Source: Lachnospira multipara ATCC 19207 (lineage in GTDB: Bacteria > Bacillota > Clostridia > Lachnospirales > Lachnospiraceae). From it: a stretch of DNA of 64,000 nt. The notes beneath the pieces were generated by a model that worked only from the letters and a program-made list of their open reading frames with translations, did no database searches and was not told the DNA's origin. Both the position numbers and the translations under genes were made by a program. Where the stretch lies: the NCBI RefSeq assembly GCF_000424105.1, contig NZ_AUJG01000001.1:248001-312000 (forward strand), in the 5' to 3' direction. This document shows, in pieces, positions 56,348 through 64,000 of this stretch (position 1 is its first letter; each line of letters starts with the position of its first letter).

Positions 56348-57724
56348 TTATAAGGAATTCTTATTCCCCTTGATCTTAAATATATAAACAGTAAGGGCTA
56401 TCATTAATACAGCACAAACAACAAAGGATGTTGGATATGTAAGTAACACTCCCCACATTGAATTAAAACGCTTTGCAATAGTTAAAATCCAAAAAATTCT
56501 AAATAGACATAGGGATAAAAGCATAATAACCATTGGAGCAAAGGTGTTTCCAGTTCCTCTAATTGTGCCAGCTAGAGAGTGGCAAATGCATAAACAAGCG
56601 TAAAATGGTGCAAGAGCCTTTATTGACAGAATTCCGTAATAGATTACATTTTCATCATTAGAAAATAAACTTATAATCTGTCGACTAAAGCAAAGCATTA
56701 CGGTTGTAATGATGCCTGTATATATTATACCCATGGTTAAAACTGCCCACATACCTTTATATACACGATCTTTCTTTTTAGCTCCTATATTTTGTCCAAC
56801 AAAGGTAGTTGCGGCTAAACTAAAGCTAAGAATAGGTAAGATGTTAAAGCCATCCACCTTCATATATGCAGCAAACCCGGCAGTAGCGTTGGTTCCGTAA
56901 GAATTGACACCAGCTTGGATAAGTACATTTGAGAAGGCAATAACTGCATTTTGAATGGCAGTTGGTAAACCAATCTTTAAAATTCTTATGCACATATCAA
57001 AGTCTGGTTTTGCTTTGAAAATGTTAACTCTATAGGGAAGTCTTGTCTTTGCTAGGTAGATTAAAGCAAGGGTGCTAGAAATAAACTGACTAATATCAGT
57101 AGCGATAGCAGCACCTGCGATACCTAGATTTAAGAATTTTACAAAGACAAAATCTAAAATGATATTGACGATTGAGGCGATTGCTAAATATAGAAGAGAT
57201 CTTTTAGAGTCTCCAAAGGCGTTAAGTATACCAGATGCCATATTATAAATTACATTAAAGATTATTCCAATAAAGTAAAGTCTTAGATAAATACTGGCAT
57301 CATTTAAAACATCATCAGATGTATTAATTAATATAAGTAGAGGCTTGGCACTAAACACACCTAATACAGTTGTTATTAAACCTATAACCACTCCAATAAA
57401 AAGAGTAGATTTTAGGGCCTTGTCTAAGTTTTTAAAATCCTTAGCTCCATAATATTGGGCAAGTAAAATTCCGGCGCCACTAGCTGCGCCTAAAAAGAAG
57501 CAAGACAAAAGATAAATTAACATGCCGCTAGAACCTACTGCTGCTAGGGCTTGCTTACCTACGTAATTACCAACAATAAGCGAATCTGCGGTGTTATATA
57601 ACTGTTGTAAAAGATTTCCAAGTATCAAAGGTATGGAGAAAATAAGAATGGATTTAAAGATACTTCCATTCGTCATATCCATTGTGTTTTTTGCAATTTC
57701 TTTTTGTGTGTTTTGAGTTTTCAT
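56348..57724 (-). CDS. MATE family efflux transporter
   Basis: 458 residues with twelve membrane helices. ILIFSIPLILGNLLQQLYNT (about 28-47) and DSLIVGNYVGKQALAAVGSS are the classic MATE opening, and the second half repeats the layout (FSNVLIQAGVNSYGTNATAG). It should expel drugs or metabolites using Na+ or H+. Its nearest neighbours do not suggest a substrate. Ribosome binding site GGAGGAGG lies on the minus strand at 57742-57750. Confidence 0.9.
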   Translation of the reverse strand: MKTQNTQKEIAKNTMDMTNGSIFKSILIFSIPLILGNLLQQLYNTADSLIVGNYVGKQALAAVGSSGMLIYLLSCFFLGAASGAGILLAQYYGAKDFKNLDKALKSTLFIGVVIGLITTVLGVFSAKPLLILINTSDDVLNDASIYLRLYFIGIIFNVIYNMASGILNAFGDSKRSLLYLAIASIVNIILDFVFVKFLNLGIAGAAIATDISQFISSTLALIYLAKTRLPYRVNIFKAKPDFDMCIRILKIGLPTAIQNAVIAFSNVLIQAGVNSYGTNATAGFAAYMKVDGFNILPILSFSLAATTFVGQNIGAKKKDRVYKGMWAVLTMGIIYTGIITTVMLCFSRQIISLFSNDENVIYYGILSIKALAPFYACLCICHSLAGTIRGTGNTFAPMVIMLLSLCLFRIFWILTIAKRFNSMWGVLLTYPTSFVVCAVLMIALTVYIFKIKGNKNSL

Positions 57725-58155
57725 AAATTAAATGGCTATAGGCCTCCTCCTAAATAGTAAATTCGTACTAGACAAATGAATATATTATCACTTTTTATGT
57801 ATTAAAGAAACATTTTAAGTAGTAAAAATATACACCACACATAGAGGGGGTCTGTACTGTTTATATATTAAAAGTACTAAAAATATAGGGCAAAGGTACT
57901 TGAAAAAACAAGAGTACTAGCCCACATTGTACTTAGATAAATACAATTTCTTGTAAAAAATGACTTTTTACCTCCTCCTTTAGGGTATTTAGATAAAATA
58001 CTCTCTATTATTATAATATATATCATATAACCGATACGAATAAAACAATACGAGCTGAATATTTGGGGAGAGTTAGCTTGTAAGTTTTATAAATGATTGG
58101 AATCGGAGAATGTAGTCGGTTAAACAAGGCAGATCATATTAAGGAGGGTACATGC
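57725..58155. other. Intergenic region before the large surface-protein gene
   Basis: No gene is seen in 431 bp. It holds the leader of the MATE gene at its left end, scattered GTACT motifs (about 57750-57925) too short to interpret, an AT-rich stretch with TATAAT near 58010 that may be a promoter, and CCTCCTT (57974-57980) complementary to the ribosome binding site AAGGAGG at 58141-58147. Confidence 0.4.
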
Positions 58156-61100
58156 ATGATAAAATGGGTTAAAAAAGAAAAATGCAGAAGGGTATTAAGT
58201 TTTTTACTCTCAGCTATTTTAGTTCTTACTACAGTATTTGGCGCTGTAGGAACTGTAGCTATAGCAGGAGATACTTCAGTATCTTCAGAATTAACTTTAA
58301 CAAAAACAGCACAGGCTGTTGAAGGAGAAGAAAATACATGGCAGATTACCCTAACTGCATCAGGTAGTAATGTTGAATACACAACAGAAGTTGCAATGGT
58401 AATCGATACTTCAAATAGTATGAATGGTGATCGATTAAGGCATGTTAAAGAAGCAGCTAAAGCAGCAGCAGATACATTATTAACTAATGATCAAACAAAA
58501 GTATCATTAATAACATATAATCATGATTATTCATATCTTGGCGTTTATGGAAAAGATGATCTTGAAGCTTTAAAATCTGAAATTGATTCTTTTGATGTTA
58601 CTTCTGGTACAAATATTAATGCAGGTTTACACGGTGCAAGAGAACGACTTGAACAATCAGACGCTGATAATAAGTATATTATGTTAATGACAGATGGAGA
58701 ACCAACATATAGTTATAGTATTGATACTATTAGTTTAGATCTTAGTTCTTATTATAGACCAAATAAGACGAAAAAATTTGATACAGAAACTGCTTGGAGA
58801 GCATATAATGCAAGTGGAGATGAAGGTTATATAACATATTTAAAAAATGTAAGTAATTACGATATTACAGCTTTAAATTATAATTATATAATTGGTAATG
58901 GCTATAATTCTAAGTATCAATTATATAGAGCAATTCCAGAAGGTGAAAACGAATATGCAGGTTATATAATTAATTACGCAGGAATTACTAACTGTATAGT
59001 AAAAGCAACATATTTTGAAGCAGATGCAATTAAAGATTCTGGTATTCCAATTTATGGTATTAGTGTAGGATTTAGTGAAGTACCTGATGTATTACAAAAT
59101 ATTTCTTCAGGTGATGGTTATGCATATAATGCTCAGGATAATCCTGAAAGTATTAAGGATGTATTTGTAAATGTTGTAGGTTTAATTAGAAATGCAGCAG
59201 AGAACGCACAAATTACGGATCCTATGGGGGAATACTTTAATTTTGTAGGGGATGTTTCTAATGCTGAAGATATAAGGGCATCTCAGGGATCAGTTAGCTA
59301 TGATCAAGAAAGTGATACACTTTCTTGGAATGCAGGTACTATTGTAGGCGGAGTTACAGCAACTCTTACTTATAAAGTAACTGTTGATCCTGAATTATTC
59401 AATACAATGTCTGAAGATGAAGAATATGATACAAATAAGAGAACATACATAACATACATTAATAATCAGGGTGAGCCAGCAACACAGGATTTTGAGATTC
59501 CAAAGGTACAAATCACAAAACCAACGCTTAATGTAAAACGTGTAGAGGTTGATGATAGCGGAGCTATTGTACAGACATTTAGTTCTAAGTATATTGATGT
59601 AGATGGAAATTATGTAGATAATAAGACAGCTACAGCTGTAAATGTTGAAAGAACAATAACAGCAGAAAGTACTTATGATGATGAGACATCTAGATATGAT
59701 TTTGTTGGAATTGATGTAAATGGTGTAGCAAATGTAGAAGATGCTAATAATTCTGTTACAGTAACACCAACAATTAAGAAAGCTACTAATGAAGTTGTTA
59801 TTAAGTATAAGAAGAAGACACAGGCAGATGTAACAATTAAATATTATAAGGATACAATTGAAGATAATAATAAGATTGGTGATGATGTAATTTTAGAAAA
59901 TCAAACTGTAGGAACATCTATTGAACTTACAGCAGAACAAAAAAATGCACGTTTACCAGAAGGATATGAAGAACCAGGTGTAGTTTCAGGTGCTACAACA
60001 GTTTCAACTAAGTCAGAAGATAATATTGTAAATGTTCTTTATAGCACAAAAGCAGATGTTGGATATATCATTGAGTATTATAAAGATAGTACAGATGGTG
60101 AGCCATTTGCAACAGATGAAGACAATTCAGCTATATTTGAAACAACAGTAACAATAACAGCTGATGAAATTGATGCAGAACAACCTGAAGGTTATAAAGC
60201 CGGTAGCGTAGTTGGAGAAAATACAATTACAATTTCAGCTAATAAGAATGAAAATGTATTTAAGGTGTTATACACAAAGGATTCCTTCAAATATACAGTA
60301 AAGTATTATAAGGATGAGGTAATAGATGATGCTGATCACTATTTAGATTCTATTGATGGAGATGAAGTAGAGTTTGGTACAGTAGTTGACAATAACACAG
60401 TTTCATTAATAGCTTATAAACCAGAAGGATATAAGGATGGTGAGATAACTACAGGAGAATTAACAATTACAGCAGATGAAGAAAATAATGTTATTAAGGT
60501 ATTATATACAAAGGATTCATTTGATTATGTAATTGAGTACTATAAGGATGAAATAGTTGACGATAAAGATAGTCCTAACTATTTAGGTGTAAGTGAACCA
60601 AGAAGTGCAGTATTTGGCTCTGAAATAACTGAATTATCAGCTGAAGATTTAAATGCCGAGAAGCCAGATCCTGCCACCGGTTATCAAGATGGTACAACTA
60701 ATGATTTACCACTCGTAATTACAACAGATGCTACAGCTAATGTAATTAAGGTATTATATTTAAGAAAAGTAATCGGATACGATATTCTCTACTATGTAGA
60801 TGAAGTATCAGGTGATCCTATAGAAATCGATTCAGTTGATGCAAGTTTTGGAGATGCTATTGATGTAGCAGATGCTTTAAATGCATATAAACCAGAAGTT
60901 GGTTATAACGATGGTGAAATTCAGCCTGGTAGCGCAACAGAAGTTACTGAGGTAAGAGAGAACAACAAGGTAATTATTCTTTATAAGAGAGATTCATTTG
61001 CTTATACAGTAAAATACTATAAGGATGAGTTATTAGATGATGATGATCACTATTTAGGATTAGAAGCTCATGACGCTGTTGAATTTGAAACAGTAATTAA

Positions 61101-62676
61101 GGCAGAAGATGTTGATATAACATTAAATAAGCCAGAAGGATATAGGGATGGTATTGTTGTATCAGGAGACTTAACAATTACAGCAGATGAAGAAAATAAT
61201 GTTATTAAGGTATTATATACAAAGGATTCATTTGATTATGTAATTGAGTATTATGTGGATGAAATAAAAGATGATGAGGATCATTATTTAGGTGTAAGTG
61301 ATACAAGAAGCGCAGAATTTGGCTCTACAATAAGTGAATTAACAAATGACGATTTAAATGCCGAGAAGCCAGATCCTAAAGCAGGATATCAAGATGGCGT
61401 AGCTGATAATTTACCACTCGTAATTACAACAGATGCTACAGCTAATGTAATTAAGGTATTATATTTAAGAGAAGTAATCGGATACGATATTCTCTACTAT
61501 GTAGATGAAGTAGCAGGTGATCCTATAGAAATCGATTCAGTTGATGCAAGTTTTGGAGATGCTATTGATGTAGCAGATGCTGTAAATGCATATAAACCAG
61601 AAGTTGGTTATAATGATGGTGAAATTCAGCCTGGTAGCGCAACAGAAGTAAGTGAAGATAGAGAGAATAACAAGGTAATTATTCTTTATAAGAGAGATTC
61701 ATTTGCTTATACAGTAAATTACTATAAGGATGAGTTATTAGATGATGAAGATCACTATTTAGGATCAGAAGCTCATGACGCTGTTGAATTTGAAACAGTA
61801 ATTAATGCAGAAGATGTTGATGTAACATTATATAAACCAGAAGGTTATGAGGATGGTATTGTTGTATCAGGAGACTTAACAATTACAGCTAATGAAGAAG
61901 AAAATGTAATTAATGTAGTTTACACAACAAAGTCAGATGTAACTTACACTATTGAATACTATAAGCAGGTTTATGATGAAGCTACAGATACTATTACTGA
62001 AGAGATGATTGGAGATCCTTTCGAAGGTACAGCAAAATTTGAAACACCAATTGAATACATTGAGTCAAATGGCGCAACAAGATTTGCATCATTAGCAGGA
62101 GAAGAAAAGATTACAGTAGACATCGGATTATATTTAGAAAATGGCTACAAGAAAGAAGTCCTTGTTACTGGTCCAGAGGGTGATAAGCTTGGCTTAGAAA
62201 ATAATTTGATTAAGATTGTATATCAGATTGATAAGCACACAATCACTACTGAATACTATTTCGATAATGAAATCGATGATAGTAAGACAACAACAACAGA
62301 ACAGTACAATGACACAACAATTAATGAAGTAACACCAGAGGAAGTAGCAGGCTACGAGGTAGATAGAATTGAATACCCAGATTCTGATAAATTAACAGAA
62401 GATGTAACAATTAAGGTTTACTACAAGAAGATTGTTGTACCACCTCCAACACCTGAACCTGAAACAGAAGTTGCAGCAGATGAAGATGAGATATTACCAC
62501 CAACAACTGAGCCAGTACCAGAAATTGCAGCAGATGAAGAAATTGTTGAAGAAGTTGCAGCTGATGAAGCTCAAACAGGCGACACAAACAATATGTTTAT
62601 CTACTTTATGGCAATCATGTTATCAGCTGGATGCTTAGTTGTAACAGGAAACAAGTATTTTAAAAAGGAGGATTAA
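58156..62676 (+). CDS. Large secreted vWA surface protein with eleven MucBP-like repeats
   Basis: 1506 residues. Signal peptide (VLSFLLSAILVLTTVFGAVG, cleavage near AIAG), a von Willebrand A domain with MIDAS D84-T-S-N-S, SGTN and MTDGEPT, a jelly-roll-like DUF11/SdrD-type segment (QITDPMGEYFNFVGDV), then eleven modules of 70-100 residues with a YxxxYYKDE start and an NVIKVLYTK end. Modules 4-6 and 7-9 are near-identical (711 bp duplication). The end is acidic, followed by EAQTGDTNN, a hydrophobic helix and KYFKKED, a variant cell-wall sorting signal. ATG 58156 has AAGGAGGG seven bases before it. Probably an adhesin. Confidence 0.88.
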   Translation: MIKWVKKEKCRRVLSFLLSAILVLTTVFGAVGTVAIAGDTSVSSELTLTKTAQAVEGEENTWQITLTASGSNVEYTTEVAMVIDTSNSMNGDRLRHVKEAAKAAADTLLTNDQTKVSLITYNHDYSYLGVYGKDDLEALKSEIDSFDVTSGTNINAGLHGARERLEQSDADNKYIMLMTDGEPTYSYSIDTISLDLSSYYRPNKTKKFDTETAWRAYNASGDEGYITYLKNVSNYDITALNYNYIIGNGYNSKYQLYRAIPEGENEYAGYIINYAGITNCIVKATYFEADAIKDSGIPIYGISVGFSEVPDVLQNISSGDGYAYNAQDNPESIKDVFVNVVGLIRNAAENAQITDPMGEYFNFVGDVSNAEDIRASQGSVSYDQESDTLSWNAGTIVGGVTATLTYKVTVDPELFNTMSEDEEYDTNKRTYITYINNQGEPATQDFEIPKVQITKPTLNVKRVEVDDSGAIVQTFSSKYIDVDGNYVDNKTATAVNVERTITAESTYDDETSRYDFVGIDVNGVANVEDANNSVTVTPTIKKATNEVVIKYKKKTQADVTIKYYKDTIEDNNKIGDDVILENQTVGTSIELTAEQKNARLPEGYEEPGVVSGATTVSTKSEDNIVNVLYSTKADVGYIIEYYKDSTDGEPFATDEDNSAIFETTVTITADEIDAEQPEGYKAGSVVGENTITISANKNENVFKVLYTKDSFKYTVKYYKDEVIDDADHYLDSIDGDEVEFGTVVDNNTVSLIAYKPEGYKDGEITTGELTITADEENNVIKVLYTKDSFDYVIEYYKDEIVDDKDSPNYLGVSEPRSAVFGSEITELSAEDLNAEKPDPATGYQDGTTNDLPLVITTDATANVIKVLYLRKVIGYDILYYVDEVSGDPIEIDSVDASFGDAIDVADALNAYKPEVGYNDGEIQPGSATEVTEVRENNKVIILYKRDSFAYTVKYYKDELLDDDDHYLGLEAHDAVEFETVIKAEDVDITLNKPEGYRDGIVVSGDLTITADEENNVIKVLYTKDSFDYVIEYYVDEIKDDEDHYLGVSDTRSAEFGSTISELTNDDLNAEKPDPKAGYQDGVADNLPLVITTDATANVIKVLYLREVIGYDILYYVDEVAGDPIEIDSVDASFGDAIDVADAVNAYKPEVGYNDGEIQPGSATEVSEDRENNKVIILYKRDSFAYTVNYYKDELLDDEDHYLGSEAHDAVEFETVINAEDVDVTLYKPEGYEDGIVVSGDLTITANEEENVINVVYTTKSDVTYTIEYYKQVYDEATDTITEEMIGDPFEGTAKFETPIEYIESNGATRFASLAGEEKITVDIGLYLENGYKKEVLVTGPEGDKLGLENNLIKIVYQIDKHTITTEYYFDNEIDDSKTTTTEQYNDTTINEVTPEEVAGYEVDRIEYPDSDKLTEDVTIKVYYKKIVVPPPTPEPETEVAADEDEILPPTTEPVPEIAADEEIVEEVAADEAQTGDTNNMFIYFMAIMLSAGCLVVTGNKYFKKED
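60514..61935 (+). repeat. Tandem 711-bp duplication inside the surface-protein gene
   Basis: 60514-61224 and 61225-61935 encode the same three-module block (237 residues) with modest divergence. The pair begins at GATTCATTTGATTATGTAAT in both. Such in-frame blocks are prone to copy-number change. Confidence 0.88.
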
Positions 62677-62752
62677 TAGTTCACCTTTTTAAGATAAAGG
62701 TTAGATGTAGAAATACATTTGACAAAGCACATAATTAAGATATTAATTATGC

Positions 62753-62836
62753 TAGTAACTGGATAAAGTGTACCCACACTTATATATATCCTCAAAAAAG
62801 GGGCCCTGCCAACAAGACGTTGGTGGGGTCTTTTTT
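62753..62836 (+). ncRNA. Candidate small RNA between the two surface-protein genes
   Basis: TTGACA (62719-62724) with a TATTAA/ATTAAT -10 at 62741-62747 could start a transcript near 62753. It would contain GGATA-AAGTGT-ACCC-ACACTT...TATCC (62761-62791), a two-part hairpin, and end in a terminator (62794-62836, GCCAAC/GTTGGT stem, T6). A 22 bp palindrome (CATAATTAA/TTAATTATG, 62730-62751) overlaps the promoter. The terminator may simply serve the upstream gene. Confidence 0.4.
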
Positions 62837-63184
62837 ATGTCACTTTTGTACAAAAAAGAATACAAAAAAGCTCATATTTAAACAAAATAAAACTATTTTT
62901 GAATAAAATTTACCAACTAGTACCATAATCCTATGCACATAGTTCTAAAGATGTCTATTTTTTACAAATTGTATCCATAATAATACAATATTAGCAATAT
63001 TTTACTAGATATACCCACCATAAGAGGGTATAGGAAAATGTAAATAAAACGTATTATATTGTCTAGTCGGTAAGGTGAAGCTAGATGAGGGATATGGTTT
63101 ATATTTTCACGATATAGGTCATAGGGAGACAAGAATTTAATATACTTTATTGATAAAAGCAACAAATCATATTTAGGAGGATAT
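62837..63184. other. Intergenic region before the second surface-protein gene
   Basis: No gene in 348 bp. AT-rich; AGGAGG at 63175-63180 is the ribosome binding site of the following gene. I see no clear promoter consensus or known riboswitch. Confidence 0.4.
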
Positions 63185-64000
63185 ATGATAGCTATTACTA
63201 AGAAACATAAGAGTAAGAGAATTTTAAGCTTCATTCTATCAATGATTTTAGTTCTTTCAACTGCCCTCGGCGCAGCAGGAACAGTAGTATTAGCAGATGA
63301 AGCAACAACTAATGAGAAAGACGTAACTCTTAATAAGACAGCAAAGTTAGTCGATGGTAAGGAGAATACTTGGGATGTGACATTGTCACTTACGGGGGAA
63401 GAACCAGACATCACAGAAACTGAAGTGGTTTTTGTTATTGATGTTACAAAAGAGGAATTTAAAGAGGCTGCTAAAATTGCAGCAGAAGGTTTATTAACAA
63501 ATGATTGTACTAAGGTTGATCTTGTTACATACGGAAATTCTGGAGAACAGAAAGGTCAATTTAGCGATTTAGATTCATTAAAAAATGCTATCGATGGAAT
63601 CAAATTTAATTTTAAAGAAAAGCAATTTGTTCAAGCAGGACTCCTTAAGGCAAAGGAATATTTAGATTCTTCAACAGCTAGTAAAAAGAACATTATTCTT
63701 TTTTCAGATGGTGAGGCAACTCGTAGCTATAAGTTTTCTACAGTAAGTATTAATATTGAACATTATTGTGATATAATTTACCATTGGTCTTTTTTTAGTT
63801 ATTATCCAGAACATACTTGGAAGGAAAAAGACTATGATGATAGCTGGTTTAAGGATGACTATCATATTAATGCAAAAAATAATTACGAGATATCATCTTT
63901 AGATTATAGTAATCCTTTTGATTATAATGATAAGAATTCTTTTGTAGATTTAGATGCAGCAAGTAAAACATGTAGGCATGGAGAATCTTATAAAAAAACA
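63185..64000 (+). CDS. Second vWA surface protein, 3' partial, with degenerate MIDAS
   Basis: 272 codons to the window edge. A signal peptide (ILSFILSMILVLSTALGAAG, cleavage near VLADE) and the first 270 residues parallel the protein at 58156: NKTAKLVDGKENTWDVTLSL against TKTAQAVEGEENTWQITLTA, and GLLTNDCTKVDLVTYGN against TLLTNDQTKVSLITYNH. The MIDAS motif DxSxS is replaced by D-V-T-K-E in VVFVIDVTKEEFKEA, though FSDGEATRSY keeps the later aspartate. Metal-dependent adhesion is therefore doubtful. The two genes are tandem paralogues. Confidence 0.85.
   Translation, partial: MIAITKKHKSKRILSFILSMILVLSTALGAAGTVVLADEATTNEKDVTLNKTAKLVDGKENTWDVTLSLTGEEPDITETEVVFVIDVTKEEFKEAAKIAAEGLLTNDCTKVDLVTYGNSGEQKGQFSDLDSLKNAIDGIKFNFKEKQFVQAGLLKAKEYLDSSTASKKNIILFSDGEATRSYKFSTVSINIEHYCDIIYHWSFFSYYPEHTWKEKDYDDSWFKDDYHINAKNNYEISSLDYSNPFDYNDKNSFVDLDAASKTCRHGESYKKT

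Noticed and set aside
57750-57925. Regulatory array of GTACT motifs
   Set aside because: The five-base motif recurs several times but with irregular spacing and orientation in AT-rich DNA; chance is not excluded.
58093-58155. Longer N-terminus of the surface protein from ATG 58093
   Set aside because: It would place 21 residues before the signal peptide and has no ribosome binding site, whereas AAGGAGGG serves ATG 58156.

Overview
The window looks like chromosomal DNA of a low-GC Gram-positive anaerobe of the class Clostridia, most likely family Lachnospiraceae. Evidence: roughly 30-35% GC for most of the sequence, strong Shine-Dalgarno sites, a split pyrimidine operon with PyrF type 2, PyrK and PyrD type B, a DUF3737 gene beside a MalY/PatB gene, two HD-GYP proteins, two chemoreceptor loci, VanZ, NhaC and MATE genes, and no outer-membrane genes. 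The species cannot be named from sequence alone.

Layout. 1-2772 is a block with visibly higher GC than the rest: a zinc-ribbon membrane protein, an ArsR regulator and a radical SAM gene sharing an operator, a YoaP-like acetyltransferase, and gene remnants including the C-terminus of an alcohol dehydrogenase. 2808-9909 holds a LysR regulator facing a DUF1624 membrane acyltransferase, the DUF3737-MalY pair, an HD-GYP phosphodiesterase and an NhaC antiporter. 9910-10588 has no gene. It carries what looks like the 5' end of a group II intron placed just after a terminator, then seven 36-37 bp elements of the form TAC-N30/31-GTA repeating about every 63 bp, which I cannot match to a known element. 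10516-17685 is an island: a two-component system, a lactococcin-972-like peptide, and its 7TM and ABC partners, bracketed by two identical terminators and by a 519 bp duplication (acetyltransferase gene plus the start of thiM).

17631-29776 is mostly metabolic and transport: thiM-thiE; an ECF S-component facing a MocR/PdxR-type regulator whose PLP lysine is replaced; YitT; PutP; KDPG aldolase; aldose epimerase; a Zur-ZnuACB zinc operon with two Zur-like boxes; and TcdA. 29933-46622 has a broken chemoreceptor, a four-gene acyltransferase/GT8 glycolipid-type operon, a CsoR-CopA copper operon in which CopA ends in a CopZ-like domain with its own ribosome binding site, an intact chemoreceptor, a Ca/Na exchanger, a 7TM-GGDEF-HD-GYP protein with a degenerate GGDEF motif, a structured noncoding region, a BspA-type protein and a lipase-like hydrolase.

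46870-50758 is the pyrFKDE cluster, interrupted by a 162 nt long hairpin. It is followed by small membrane proteins, an M29 aminopeptidase, and an amino-acid ABC transporter whose binding domain appears circularly permuted. The right end has a MATE transporter and two large secreted vWA surface proteins, the second cut by the window edge. A putative small RNA sits between the two.

The strongest leads are the 36 bp palindromic array, the lactococcin-972-like island, the permuted binding protein, the CopA-CopZ internal start, and the PLP-lysine-less MocR regulator. All family names rest on reading motifs by eye. No database search was run.
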